A DNA stretch of 64,000 nt from Crossiella equi (GTDB taxonomy: Bacteria; Actinomycetota; Actinomycetes; Mycobacteriales; Pseudonocardiaceae), in assembly GCF_017876755.1 (NCBI RefSeq), contig NZ_JAGIOO010000001.1, positions 6,433,786 through 6,497,785 of the forward strand. Reading direction: 5' to 3'. The number at the start of each line of letters is the position of its first letter. Within the stretch, counting starts at the first letter, position 1. Below the pieces are notes generated by a model. That model made no database searches. It was not told the DNA's origin and saw only the letters and a list, made by a program, of their open reading frames with translations. Shown one piece after another: positions 11,235 to 20,457 of the stretch. A program made the translations under genes and the position numbers.

Positions 11235-13604
11235 ATGGTCGACGAGTCAGTCGGACCTGCGGCGGAGGACCTGGTCAAGGCGCGCAAGCTGTTGCTGGTG
11301 CCCGCGCCAGGGCACCGGAAGCTGAGTGCGGAGGCCTTGCGGACCGCGCTGGTCGACCTGCACGACTTCTGGCTCGCCGCGCACGCGGGCCTGGCGGGCA
11401 TCGGCGGTGCGGGCAGCGGTACCGCGCTCGTCGCGGTCGGCGCGCTCGGCCGCCGGGAGCTGGCCCCGCACAGCGACCTCGACCTGGTTCTGGTCCACAA
11501 TGGACGGACCGAGGTGGGTGCGCTGGCCGACCGCCTCTGGTACCCGCTGTGGAACTCCGGCATCGGCCTGGATCACTCCGTGCGCACCATCGGCGAGGCG
11601 GAGAAGGTCGCGGGCCAGGACCTGCGCGTCGCCCTCGGCCTGCTGGAGGTCCGCCACCTGGTCGGCGACCAGGGCCTGTCCGACCGGCTCGCCGCCACCG
11701 CCCGGCAGGCCTGGCGCGCGGGCATCCGCAGCCGGTTCGAGGACCTGCTCGCCTCGGCCGAACAGCGCTGGCAGCGCTCCGGCGAGGTCGCGCACCGCGT
11801 CGAACCCGACCTGAAGAACGGCAAGGGCGGCCTGCGCGACCTCAACCTCCTGGACGCCCTGGCCGCCACCCAGCTCGTGGACCGCCCCGGCGCCGACGTG
11901 CGTGCCGCGCGGGCGCTGCTGCTGGACGTGCGCACCGAGCTGCACCGGAGCGCGGGCAAGGCCCGGGACGTCATCCGCGCCGAGGACGGCGACGAGATCG
12001 CCCTCGCCCTCGGCCTGCCCGACCGGTTCGAGCTGGCCCGCCTGCTCTCCTCGACCGGCCGCACCGTCGCCTACGCCGTCGACGTGGCCTTGCGCACCGC
12101 CCGCAACTCCTTGCCCCGCAGGGGGTTCGCCGCCCTCGGCCGCGCGCCGTGGAACCGCGGTCCCGCCCGCCGCCCGCTCGACGACGGCGTGGTGCTGCAC
12201 GGGGGAGAGGTCGCACTGGCCCGCGACGCCGTGCCCGCCCGCGACCCCGGCCTGCTGCTGCGCGTGGCCGCCTCCGCCGCCCGCACCGGCAGCCCGATCG
12301 CCGCGGGCACCCTCACCCGCCTCGCCGACTCCGCGCCCGAGCTGCGCCGCCCGTGGCCCGCCGAGGCCCGCCAGGAGCTGCTGTCCCTGCTGGGCAGCGG
12401 CCGCGGCCTCATCGAGGTGGTCGAGGCCCTGGACCGCACCGGCCTGTGGGGCAGGCTGTTCCCGGAGTGGGGCGCGGTGCGCGACCTGCCGCCGCGCGAT
12501 GCCGCCCACACCTGGACCGTCGACCGCCACCTCGTGCACGCCGTGGCCAACGCCGCCCGCCTGGCCACCACCGTCTCCCGCCCGGACCTGCTGCTGCTGG
12601 CCACCCTGCTGCACGACATCGGCAAGGGCCGCGACGGCGACCACTCCGAGGTCGGCGCCGCCCTGGCCACCCAGGTCTGCGAACGCCTCGGCCTGTGGCC
12701 CAACGACGTGCGCACGGTCGCCGCGGTGGTGCGCCACCACCTGCTGCTGCCGCACACCGCCACCCGCCGCGACGTCGAGGACCCGGCCACCGTGCACCGC
12801 GTGGTGGACACCCTCGGCGGCGACGCGGTCGTCCTGGAGCTCCTGCACGCCCTGGCCGAGGCCGACTCGCTGGCCACCGGACCCGGCGTGTGGACGGAGT
12901 GGAAGGGCGCCCTGATCACCGACCTGGTCCGCCGCTGCCGCACCGCGATGGCGGGCGAGCCACTGGAGGGTCCCGGCCCGCTGCCCGCTGACCAGGCCGA
13001 GCTGGCCGCGGCGGCGGTGACCAGCGGCAAACCGCACGTGGTGATCACCCCGTCCGGCCAGACCGCCACCGTCACCGTGCTCGCCCCCGACCGCATCGGC
13101 CTGATGTCCCAGGCCACCGGAGTGCTCGCGCTCAACTCCCTGGAGGTGCACGCGGCCGAGATCAGCGCGCACTCCGGCGCGGGCGTGGAGACCTTCACCG
13201 TCTCCCCGCGCTTCGGCACCCTGCCGGATGCCGCCCTGCTGCGCGAACAGCTGGTCAAGGTGCTGGACGGCTCGCTGAGCCTGGCCGACCGCCTGGCCGC
13301 CAAGGAGCGCGACTACGGCGGCCCGCCGGAGGAGATCGCCCCGCCCAGGGTGCTCTGGTTCGACGACGAGGCCACCGGCGCGGTGGTGATGGAGCTGCGC
13401 GCCACCGACCGCATCGGCCTGCTGCACCGCGTGGCCGCCGCGCTGGAACAGTGCGAGGTGGACATCCGCTGGGCCAGGGTCGCCACCCTGGGCGGCACGG
13501 TCGTGGACGCCTTCAGCCTCACCACCTCCGACGACGGCCTGGCCGAGCGCGGCAGCCCGGTCCGCCGCCGCATCGAGAAGGCGGTGCTGGCCGCGGCGCG
13601 CTGA
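11235..13604 (+). CDS. glnD: PII-modifying nucleotidyltransferase GlnD
   Basis: 789 residues. GlnD adds a nucleotide to PII Tyr51 under nitrogen limitation and removes it when glutamine is plentiful. The nucleotidyltransferase motif GALGRRELAPHSDLDLVLVH lies near 72-91, with the two catalytic aspartates in DLD. A helical middle part follows. The HD hydrolase motif LLHDIGKGRDGDHSEVG sits near 457. Two ACT glutamine-sensing domains (VTVLAPDRIGLMSQATGVLA and MELRATDRIGLLHRVAAALE) close the protein. Its ATG has a weak purine-rich ribosome site, AAGAGGCGGGGCGG. Confidence 0.95.
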   Translation: MVDESVGPAAEDLVKARKLLLVPAPGHRKLSAEALRTALVDLHDFWLAAHAGLAGIGGAGSGTALVAVGALGRRELAPHSDLDLVLVHNGRTEVGALADRLWYPLWNSGIGLDHSVRTIGEAEKVAGQDLRVALGLLEVRHLVGDQGLSDRLAATARQAWRAGIRSRFEDLLASAEQRWQRSGEVAHRVEPDLKNGKGGLRDLNLLDALAATQLVDRPGADVRAARALLLDVRTELHRSAGKARDVIRAEDGDEIALALGLPDRFELARLLSSTGRTVAYAVDVALRTARNSLPRRGFAALGRAPWNRGPARRPLDDGVVLHGGEVALARDAVPARDPGLLLRVAASAARTGSPIAAGTLTRLADSAPELRRPWPAEARQELLSLLGSGRGLIEVVEALDRTGLWGRLFPEWGAVRDLPPRDAAHTWTVDRHLVHAVANAARLATTVSRPDLLLLATLLHDIGKGRDGDHSEVGAALATQVCERLGLWPNDVRTVAAVVRHHLLLPHTATRRDVEDPATVHRVVDTLGGDAVVLELLHALAEADSLATGPGVWTEWKGALITDLVRRCRTAMAGEPLEGPGPLPADQAELAAAAVTSGKPHVVITPSGQTATVTVLAPDRIGLMSQATGVLALNSLEVHAAEISAHSGAGVETFTVSPRFGTLPDAALLREQLVKVLDGSLSLADRLAAKERDYGGPPEEIAPPRVLWFDDEATGAVVMELRATDRIGLLHRVAAALEQCEVDIRWARVATLGGTVVDAFSLTTSDDGLAERGSPVRRRIEKAVLAAAR

Positions 13605-13632
13605 ATCCGGCCGGAGCGGGTAGGAAGTACCG

Positions 13633-14814
13633 GTGCCGGAAGATCGTCCCACCCCGCGACGGGGCTGGCTGCTGCCCGCGGTCGCCACCCTGTTCCTGCT
13701 GCTCGCACTCGCGGCGGCCTACCTGCTCTTCCTCGACCGCCAGGCCAGCTTCGCGCCCGCGCTGGTGCTCCGGGCCTTCCCGCTGCACGTGCTCGTGCTG
13801 GGCCTGCTCGCCGTGGTCGTGCTGGTCCTCGCGCTGCTGCGGCGCCGGGTGCTCCCGGTCGTGCTGGCCTCGCTCGCGGTCGCGCTGACCGTGGTCACCG
13901 GGGTGACGCCGGTGGTGGCCGTCCAGGACGTGGCGGGCCGGGTGGGCGCGGACCCGGGCTTCGGTGAGTACCTGGCCAACGCCGCCAGGGTGAACCTGGG
14001 CGGACCACGTCCCGAGCTCACCGTGCGCTACGCCTCCCCGGGCGGGCACGGCCTGGACCTGGACGTGTGGCCCTCGGTGGCCCCGGACTCGGGCAAGGCG
14101 GTGCTGCTGGTGCACGGCGGTGCCTGGCAGTCCGGCACCCGGAGCATGACCCCGGAGTGGAACCGCCTGCTGACCAGCCTCGGCTTCACCGTCTTCGACG
14201 TCGAGTACCGGATGACCGGCGACGTGCCCCCGGGCACCGCGTGGCAGGCCACCGTCGCCGACACCAAGTGCGCGCTGGCCTGGGTCACCGCCAACGCCGC
14301 CAAGTACCGGGTCGACCCGGAGCGGATCTCGGTGTTCGGCCAGTCCGCGGGCGGGCACCTGGCCCTGATGACCGCCTACACCAGCGGTACCGACGCCTTC
14401 CGCCCCAGCTGCGACCTGCCCGAGGGCAAGGTGCGCACCGCGGTCGACTTCTACGGCCCCTTCGACCTGGTCGCCTTCGCCACCGGCCCGGACAGCTCGG
14501 CCACCGGCCGGGAGATCCTGCGCACCGTCCTCGGCGGCTCGGTCACCGAGCAGAACGACCGCTACCGCCAGTTCTCGCCGAGCAGCTACGTCCGCCCCGG
14601 CCTGCCGCCCACGCTGATCCTGCAGGGTGAGGACGACTACCTGATGCCGCGCTCCCAGGCCCACCTGCTCGACGACGCGCTCGGCCGCGCGGGCGTGCCC
14701 CGCCAGTCGGTCTTCCTGCCCTACGCCGACCACGCCTTCGACGCCAACTGGGGCTCCTACCAGACCCAGGTGGCCCGCGCGGCCGTCTCGGGCTTCCTCC
14801 GGGCCAACGGCTGA
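13633..14814 (+). CDS. Membrane-anchored alpha/beta hydrolase (esterase/lipase type)
   Basis: 393 residues from a GTG. The first 100 residues hold three hydrophobic helices (about 14-32, 46-66 and 70-90). The C-terminal 290 residues are an alpha/beta hydrolase with the oxyanion motif LLVHGGAW (His161) and nucleophile elbow GQSAGG (Ser238). An Asp in LQGEDDYLMP and a His in PYADHAFDANWG complete the triad. The HGG and GxSAGG motifs fit the hormone-sensitive-lipase/BD-FAE branch. The catalytic domain should be outside the membrane. The substrate is unknown. It starts 28 bp after glnD. Confidence 0.85.
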   Translation: MPEDRPTPRRGWLLPAVATLFLLLALAAAYLLFLDRQASFAPALVLRAFPLHVLVLGLLAVVVLVLALLRRRVLPVVLASLAVALTVVTGVTPVVAVQDVAGRVGADPGFGEYLANAARVNLGGPRPELTVRYASPGGHGLDLDVWPSVAPDSGKAVLLVHGGAWQSGTRSMTPEWNRLLTSLGFTVFDVEYRMTGDVPPGTAWQATVADTKCALAWVTANAAKYRVDPERISVFGQSAGGHLALMTAYTSGTDAFRPSCDLPEGKVRTAVDFYGPFDLVAFATGPDSSATGREILRTVLGGSVTEQNDRYRQFSPSSYVRPGLPPTLILQGEDDYLMPRSQAHLLDDALGRAGVPRQSVFLPYADHAFDANWGSYQTQVARAAVSGFLRANG

Positions 14815-14818
14815 CCTC

Positions 14819-14882
14819 CGTGTTCGCCGCCCCCGTACCTCGTGTTGGCCGCCCCCGTACCTCGTGTTCGCCGTTCCGGCGG
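14819..14882. repeat. 22-bp direct repeat, two full units and one partial
   Basis: Units start with CGTGTT(C/G)GCCG and continue into CCCCGTACCT: 14819-14840, 14841-14862 (one difference in the first ten bases) and a diverged third from 14863. It lies between convergence-free neighbours, directly after the hydrolase stop. The rest of the gap to 15196 holds a small stem TAGGT/ACCTA near 14941-14956, a candidate ECF promoter, and nothing else I can name. Confidence 0.8.
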
Positions 14883-15161
14883 CCCGGCGCACCTGCGCAA
14901 CACCCCGCTCCGGAGCGGGAGCAGCGCTGCCTAGCGGGACGTAGGTAGCTCCACCTAGGCCGGATCACGAAGCATCACGCTCCGCTGACCTGCGCGGATG
15001 CAGCACGCTGTGCCTCGTGACGCGGTTTCGGGGACCACGGTGGGGAGCTGTGGGCAGGAGCGCCAGTGCGTCACACGCGAGGAGCCGGCGGCGGTCTGGT
15101 GAGGGGTCCGGGCCGCCCCGGTGCGTGTTCCTGTCGGTTGCCTGAGCGTGACCACCCAGGC

Positions 15162-15188
15162 GGAACGTCCCGGTTCGTCGCATACGTT
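15162..15188 (+). promoter_or_regulatory. Candidate ECF (SigR/SigE-like) promoter GGAAC-N18-CGTT
   Basis: GGAAC (15162-15166) is followed after 18 nt by CGTT (15185-15188), the spacing of actinobacterial stress-sigma promoters. The GTG start at 15197 lies 9 nt downstream, so the transcript would be almost leaderless. A single match of this kind can occur by chance. Confidence 0.4.
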
Positions 15189-15196
15189 GTCTTGTT

Positions 15197-15775
15197 GTGG
15201 ACACGGAGCGGAAGGACCACCCCTTGGTCGTACGAGTCGGCAGGCGCGACCTGTTGCTGCTCGCCGGGCTGCCGGGGGCGGGCAAGTCCTCGCTGCTGCG
15301 CAAGCTCCGGGCCACCGGGCCGTACACGGTGCTCGACTCCGACCAGGTCCGGGACCCGCTGGGCGAACGCCTGCCGCGTGTGCCCTACCGCTGCTACCGG
15401 CCGCTGGTGCACCTGCTGCACCACCTGCGCATCGTGCACGCCGCCCTGACCACCCGCGGCCCGGTGCTCGTGCACGAGCCCGCCACCCGCGTGTTCACCC
15501 GGACGTGGCTGTCCCTGCTCGCCCGCCTCACCGGCCGCACCCCGCGCATGCTCTGGCTGGAGGTCACCGCCGAACAGGCCCGTGCCGGACAGCGCGCCCG
15601 CGCCCGTGTGATCCCCGCCCAATCCTTTGCCAAGCACGTGCGCCGCGCCCTGCGCATCAGCGCCCGCCTGGCCACCGGACGGCCGCTGCGGGGCTGGCCG
15701 GAGGCCACCGTGGTCTACCGCCAGGACGTCGCGGACGGCCTGAAACTGGAGTTGGTGGGTTCCGCTCCGCGCTGA
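15197..15775 (+). CDS. P-loop ATPase/kinase-like protein
   Basis: 192 residues from a GTG. A Walker A motif GLPGAGKSS lies at 24-32 after a short beta strand (RDLLLLA). An acidic strand end (YTVLDSDQVRD, about 46-56) and a region rich in histidine and leucine (HLLHHLRIVHAAL) follow. A basic middle segment (ARAGQRARARV) could be a lid. The layout resembles small AAA/zeta-toxin or nucleoside-kinase-like proteins of the P-loop group. No antitoxin-like partner is next to it. Function is unassigned. Confidence 0.7.
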   Translation: MDTERKDHPLVVRVGRRDLLLLAGLPGAGKSSLLRKLRATGPYTVLDSDQVRDPLGERLPRVPYRCYRPLVHLLHHLRIVHAALTTRGPVLVHEPATRVFTRTWLSLLARLTGRTPRMLWLEVTAEQARAGQRARARVIPAQSFAKHVRRALRISARLATGRPLRGWPEATVVYRQDVADGLKLELVGSAPR

Positions 15776-15835
15776 GGGCTAGCCTTAGGGTGACGAACAA
15801 CCTCTTCACCCTGATCCCGCTGGAGCCCGAGACCC

Positions 15836-17386
15836 GTGTTCGACACCCTCTCCGATCGCCTCTCATCGGTACTCGCCAACTTGCGCGGCAAGGGCAGGCT
15901 GTCCGACGCGGACATCGACTCCACCTGCCGCGAGATCCGCATCGCCCTGCTTGAGGCCGACGTCGCGCTGCCGGTCGTGCGCGGTTTCATCGCCCAGATC
16001 AAGGAGCGGGCCAAGGGCGCCGAGGTCTCCCAGGCGCTCAACCCCGCGCAGCAGGTCGTCAAGATCGTCAACGAGGAGCTCATCGGCATCCTCGGCGGCG
16101 AGACCCGGCGCCTGAACCTGGCCAAGAACCCGCCCACGGTGATCATGCTCGCGGGTCTGCAGGGTGCCGGCAAGACCACCCTGGCGGGCAAGCTGGCCAA
16201 GCACCTGGCCGGGCAGAACCACACCCCGCTGCTCGTGGCCTGCGACCTCCAGCGGCCCAACGCGGTCAACCAGCTCCAGGTCGTCGGCGAGCGCGCCGGG
16301 GTCCCGGTGTACGCGCCCGAGCCCGGCAACGGCGTGGGCGACCCGGTCGCGGTGGCCCGGCAGGCCATCGAGGAGGCCCGCAAGTCCCAGCACGACCTCG
16401 TCATCGTCGACACCGCGGGCCGCCTCGGCGTCGACGAGGAGCTGATGAAGCAGGCCGCGGACATCCGCGACGCCGTCCAGCCGGACGAGATCCTCTTCGT
16501 CGTCGACGCGATGATCGGCCAGGACGCGGTCAGCACCGCCACCGCCTTCCGCGACGGCGTCGGCTTCACCGGCGTGGTGCTCACCAAGCTCGACGGCGAC
16601 GCCCGTGGTGGTGCCGCGCTGTCCGTGCGCGAGGTCACCGGCCAGCCGATCCTGTTCGCCTCCAACGGCGAGAAGCTCGAAGACTTCGACGTCTTCCACC
16701 CCGACCGCATGGCCAGCCGCATCCTCGGCATGGGCGACGTGCTCACCCTCATCGAGCAGGCGGAGCAGGTCTTCGACGCCCGCGAGGCCGAGAAGCACGC
16801 CCAGAAGCTGGGCGCGGGCGAGCTGACCCTGGAGGACTTCCTCCAGCAGATGATGGCCGTGCGCAAGATGGGCCCCATCGCCAACCTGCTCGGCATGCTG
16901 CCCGGCGCCGGTCAGATGAAGGACGCCATCTCCCAGGTCGATGAGAAGCAGCTCGACCGCATCCAGGCCATCATCCGGGGCATGACCCCGGCCGAGCGGG
17001 CCGACCCGAAGATCATCAACGCGTCCCGCCGCCAGCGCATCGCCAAGGGCTCGGGCGTCCAGGTCAGCGACATCAACAACCTGGTCAACCGCTTCTTCGA
17101 CGCCAAGAAGATGATGCAGCAGATGGCGGGCCGCTTCGGCCTGGGCGGCGGCAGCGCCACCCGCGGCGGCGGCAAGGGGAAGAAGGGCAAGAAGGGGAAG
17201 AAGGGCAAGGGCCCGACCGCGCCCAAGGTCCGCGGCGGGTTCCCGGGCGGCTTCCCCGGCTTCCCGGGCGGCATGCCCGACCTGTCCGGCATGCCCAAGG
17301 GCCTCAACGAGCTGCCCCCGGGCCTGGCCAACCTCAACGACCTGCCGCCCGGCTTCGACCCGTCCAAGCTGAAGTTCGACAAGTGA
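15836..17386 (+). CDS. ffh: Signal recognition particle protein Ffh (SRP54)
   Basis: 516 residues from a GTG. Ffh binds 4.5S RNA and nascent signal peptides and pairs with FtsY. The N domain opens with MFDTLSDRLSSVLANLRGKG. The GTPase P-loop GLQGAGKTTLAGKL begins near 107, DTAGRLG near 192, and TKLDGDARGG follows. The methionine-rich M domain includes MMAVRKMGPIANLLGMLPGAGQ and the RNA-binding SRRQRIAKGSG. Beyond it is an 80-residue tail with KKGKKGKKGKKGKG, then Gly/Phe/Pro units (GGFPGGFPGFPGG). The tail is longer than in E. coli and probably flexible. Its last codon overlaps the amidohydrolase start (GTGA). Confidence 0.97.
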   Translation: MFDTLSDRLSSVLANLRGKGRLSDADIDSTCREIRIALLEADVALPVVRGFIAQIKERAKGAEVSQALNPAQQVVKIVNEELIGILGGETRRLNLAKNPPTVIMLAGLQGAGKTTLAGKLAKHLAGQNHTPLLVACDLQRPNAVNQLQVVGERAGVPVYAPEPGNGVGDPVAVARQAIEEARKSQHDLVIVDTAGRLGVDEELMKQAADIRDAVQPDEILFVVDAMIGQDAVSTATAFRDGVGFTGVVLTKLDGDARGGAALSVREVTGQPILFASNGEKLEDFDVFHPDRMASRILGMGDVLTLIEQAEQVFDAREAEKHAQKLGAGELTLEDFLQQMMAVRKMGPIANLLGMLPGAGQMKDAISQVDEKQLDRIQAIIRGMTPAERADPKIINASRRQRIAKGSGVQVSDINNLVNRFFDAKKMMQQMAGRFGLGGGSATRGGGKGKKGKKGKKGKGPTAPKVRGGFPGGFPGFPGGMPDLSGMPKGLNELPPGLANLNDLPPGFDPSKLKFDK

Positions 17387-18453
17387 CGCTGCACCTGCGC
17401 GGCACCGTCCTGCCGGACGGCGTCCACCAGGACCTGTGGATCCGGGACGGGCTGCTCACCCACGAGCCCGTTCCCGGCGCCCAGACCATCAGCACCGGCG
17501 GCTTCGTGCTGCCGGGGCTGGTGGACGCGCACTGCCACGTGGGCTTGGGCCCCTCCGGCGCGGTGGACCTGCCCGAGGCGGTCGCGCAGGCCGAGACCGA
17601 CCGCGACGCGGGCGCGCTGCTGCTGCGCGACTGCGGTTCGCCGATCGACACCCGGCCGCTCCAGGAACGCGACGATCTGCCCCGCATCATCCGCGCGGGC
17701 AGGCACATCGCCCGGCCCAAGCGGTACATCCCCTACATCAGCTCCGAGCTGGAGCACGAGGAGCTGCTGCCCGCCGCGGTCGCCGAACAGGCCGCCTACG
17801 GCGACGGCTGGGTCAAGCTCATCGGCGACTGGATCGACCGGGGCACCGGTGACCTGGCCCCGCTGTGGTCGGCGGAGGTGCTGGCCGAGGCCATCGCGGT
17901 CGCGCACGCGGCGGGCGCCCGGGTCACCGCGCACGTCTTCTCCGAGGACGCGGTCCCGGGCCTGGTCGGCGCGGGCATCGACTGCATCGAGCACGGCACC
18001 GGCCTGACCGACGACACCATCGCCGAGATGGCCCGCCGGGGCACCGCACTGGTCCCCACCCTGATCAACATCGAGACCTTCCCGGGCATCGCGGCCAAGG
18101 CGGGCAAGTACCCGCGCTACGCCGAGCACATGCTCGACCTGCACGCCCGCATGGACACCACCGTGGCCAAGGCGATCGAGGCGGGCATCCCGGTCTACGC
18201 GGGCACCGACGCGGGCGGCGGCATCAAGCACGGCCGCATCGCCGACGAGATCACCGCCCTGCACCGGGTCGGCATGACCACCACCCAGGCCCTCGGCGCG
18301 GCCTCCTGGGACGCGCGCACGTGGCTCGGCCGACCGGGCCTGGCTGAAGGGGCGCCCGCGGACCTGGTGGTGTACGCAGAAGACCCGAGGACCGACCTCG
18401 GGGTGCTGCGCAGTCCCGAGCTGGTGGTGCTCGGCGGCCGCCCGTACCGCTGA
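17383..18453 (+). CDS. Metal-dependent amidohydrolase (imidazolonepropionase-like)
   Basis: 356 residues, GTG start overlapping the ffh stop by 4 bp. The metal-binding HxH is seen in GLVDAHCHVG (His50, His52). Further metal ligands appear in VTAHVFSED and IEHGTGL, and YAGTDAGGG carries the catalytic aspartate. The fold is an amidohydrolase TIM barrel with flanking beta domain. An amidohydrolase directly after ffh is conserved in mycobacteria (Rv2915c next to Rv2916c). The physiological substrate is unknown, and the coupling to ffh looks positional rather than functional. Confidence 0.85.
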   Translation: MTLHLRGTVLPDGVHQDLWIRDGLLTHEPVPGAQTISTGGFVLPGLVDAHCHVGLGPSGAVDLPEAVAQAETDRDAGALLLRDCGSPIDTRPLQERDDLPRIIRAGRHIARPKRYIPYISSELEHEELLPAAVAEQAAYGDGWVKLIGDWIDRGTGDLAPLWSAEVLAEAIAVAHAAGARVTAHVFSEDAVPGLVGAGIDCIEHGTGLTDDTIAEMARRGTALVPTLINIETFPGIAAKAGKYPRYAEHMLDLHARMDTTVAKAIEAGIPVYAGTDAGGGIKHGRIADEITALHRVGMTTTQALGAASWDARTWLGRPGLAEGAPADLVVYAEDPRTDLGVLRSPELVVLGGRPYR

Positions 18454-18468
18454 GCCGGGGGAGGACAC

Positions 18469-19590
18469 ATGACAGGCGAGCACCGGGCCGACGACACACC
18501 CACCCCGCCCACGGGCTTCACCCCGCCCCCGCACACCCAGCCGCACACGGGCCTGCCCGGCGCGCCACCCCTGGCCGATCCGGCCAGCACCCCCGGGCCG
18601 CGCTCGGCCGACCTGCCCCTGCCACCACCCGTGGCCGTCCTGCCCGGCGCCGCCACCCCGCCGCCGCACGTCGTCCTGCCCGAGCCGCAGCCGGGCCCAC
18701 CCGCCGCCCTGCCGGGCACCCCGGCCCACCCGCCGACCCAGCCCACCGCCGACCAGGCCCTCTCCGGCCCGCCCGGCCCCGTACCCCCGGGCAGCCCCTC
18801 CTGGGCCGCCTACAGCGCCCCGATGCGCGGCGTGGACCACAACCTCGACCCCCACCTCCACCCCCGCTACCACGAAGCCCAGCAAGCCGCGGCCACCCGC
18901 CTCAACCTGCACTGGGGCATCTCCGCCTTCGTCCTGGGCTACCTGCTCTTCCACGTCGCGGGCCTGCTCATCGCCGCCCTGTCCGCGGGCCACTTCCGCG
19001 GCTTCGACGCCGACACCCCGATCCTCGGCCCGCTCCTGCTGCTCTCCTTCGCGCCCAACCTCTTCCTCGGCCTGGTCCCGGCCGTGGCCAGCTGGTGGAA
19101 GGGCGCGGGCCCGCGCCGCGACTTCGGCCTGGTCCCGACCCTGCGCGACATCAAGGTGGGCCTGGCCTGCGGCGCGGTCTCCATCGGCCTGGGCTTCGGC
19201 ATCAACCTGGTCGTGCTGCGCCTGCGCGGCGACGCCGAGTCCGCCGCGGGGCTGCCGCTCCACCAGGACAAGAGCATCTGGCTGTTCCTGTTCGCGCTCT
19301 TCCTCTTCCTCGGCGCCCCGCTCACCGAGGAGCTGCTCACCCGCGGCGCGCTGTGGGGCGCCCTGGAGCAGTACCGCGTGCCCCGCTACGCCATCCTCGC
19401 GCTCACCGCTCTGGTCTTCTCGCTCATGCACCAGGAACCCGACCGCACGGTCGCGCTGTTCGCCCAGGGCGCGGCCATGGGCTGGGCCAGGATGCTCACC
19501 GGACGGGTCGGCGCGAGCATCGTGGCGCACGCGGTGAACAACCTCCTGCCCGCATTGATCGTTTTCTTCGGCATCGCTGGCACCTCCTAG
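18469..19590 (+). CDS. CPBP-family intramembrane glutamic protease with proline-rich N-terminus
   Basis: 373 residues. Residues 1 to about 125 are proline-rich and carry repeated PP, TPPP and HTQPHT units. About eight hydrophobic helices follow. The catalytic EExxxR motif is E287-E288-L-L-T-R292, with the second motif FSLMHQEP and third HAVNNLLPA. CPBP proteins relate to Rce1 and cleave or bind within membranes. Some have lost protease activity, but here all three motifs are intact. It lies 15 bp after the amidohydrolase and is followed by a shorter paralogue. Confidence 0.88.
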   Translation: MTGEHRADDTPTPPTGFTPPPHTQPHTGLPGAPPLADPASTPGPRSADLPLPPPVAVLPGAATPPPHVVLPEPQPGPPAALPGTPAHPPTQPTADQALSGPPGPVPPGSPSWAAYSAPMRGVDHNLDPHLHPRYHEAQQAAATRLNLHWGISAFVLGYLLFHVAGLLIAALSAGHFRGFDADTPILGPLLLLSFAPNLFLGLVPAVASWWKGAGPRRDFGLVPTLRDIKVGLACGAVSIGLGFGINLVVLRLRGDAESAAGLPLHQDKSIWLFLFALFLFLGAPLTEELLTRGALWGALEQYRVPRYAILALTALVFSLMHQEPDRTVALFAQGAAMGWARMLTGRVGASIVAHAVNNLLPALIVFFGIAGTS

Positions 19591-19647
19591 TGGCTAGAGT
19601 GGGCTAGTTGTTCCCGAAATGTCGTCTTGCCGTATCGGAGGGCGCCC

Positions 19648-20457
19648 GTGAACGCACCCCAGACCCCGGAGCCGCTGGGCGAACCCACGGGCCTCCGGTG
19701 GTGGGCGGCCCTGCGTGCACTCGGTGAACGGCCCGCCGACGCGATGTTCGCCGCACCGGCGAAGCCGCACCGGTGGGGCTTCGGCGCGTTCCTGGTGTCC
19801 TTCGGCGTCTTCCTGGCCGTCTCGGTCGCGCTGAGCGCGCTGTTCCGCCCCGCCCCGGGCACCCGCATCGAACCGCTCGAGCTGGTCGCGGTGCTGTCCC
19901 TGCCCAGCGTCACCGGCGCGCTGGTCGCGGTGGTCATCACCTGGGTGCGCGGCAACGGCCCGCTGGTCGACCTGCGGCTGCGCTGGAACTGGCGGCACGC
20001 GGGCATCGGCGTGGCCATCGGCGGCGTCGCACTCGTGCCCACCCTCTACGCCACGCAGCTGTGGGCCGCCTGGGTCGGCAACGACCAGGCCAACTCCGCG
20101 GTCGGCAAGGTCCTGGACGGCGTGACGCTGTCCCCGCTGCTGGCCACGATCGTGTTCCTGCACCTGTGGTTGATCGGCCCGCTGTGCGAGGAGATCGTCT
20201 ACCGGGGCCTGCTGTGGGGCGCGGTGGAACGCCTCGGCTGGGGCCGCTGGGCCGCGTTCGTGCTGTCCACCATGGTCTTCGCGGTCGCGCACTTCGAGCC
20301 CGAGCGCACCCCGCTGCTGCTGTTCATCGCCATCCCGATGGGCCTGGCCCGGATGTACACCGGCGGCCTGCTCGCCAGCATCCTCGTGCACCAGGTCAAC
20401 AACCTGCTGCCCGCGCTGGGCATGCTGCTGATCATGACGGGGGTGATCCCGGCGTGA
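19648..20457 (+). CDS. CPBP-family intramembrane glutamic protease, second copy
   Basis: 269 residues from the GTG at 19648 behind CGGAGG. It has about eight helices and the motifs E181-E182-IVY-R186, [11 protein letters not shown] and [11 protein letters not shown]. It is a clear paralogue of the gene just upstream, sharing the [16 protein letters not shown] and ARMYTG/ARMLTG segments, but lacks the long proline-rich head. The two probably arose by duplication. The stop overlaps the pxpA start (GTGA). Confidence 0.9.
   Translation: MNAPQTPEPLGEPTGLRWWAALRALGERPADAMFAAPAKPHRWGFGAFLVSFGVFLAVSVALSALFRPAPGTRIEPLELVAVLSLPSVTGALVAVVITWVRGNGPLVDLRLRWNWRHAGIGVAIGGVALVPTLYATQLWAAWVGNDQANSAVGKVLDGVTLSPLLATIVFLHLWLIGPLCEEIVYRGLLWGAVERLGWGRWAAFVLSTMVFAVAHFEPERTPLLLFIAIPMGLARMYTGGLLASILVHQVNNLLPALGMLLIMTGVIPA

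Noticed and set aside
11177-12991. Arg/Pro-rich plus-strand frame of about 600 codons overlapping glnD
   Set aside because: It is glnD read in another frame, with a typical shadow composition and no start site.
11247-13688. Long minus-strand frame opposite glnD
   Set aside because: An open frame produced by high GC opposite a highly biased gene. The peptide is low complexity and glnD is unmistakable.
14819-14882. CRISPR array from the 22-bp direct repeats
   Set aside because: The units are contiguous without spacers and no cas genes are present. The 14-bp and 17-bp arrays fail for the same reason.
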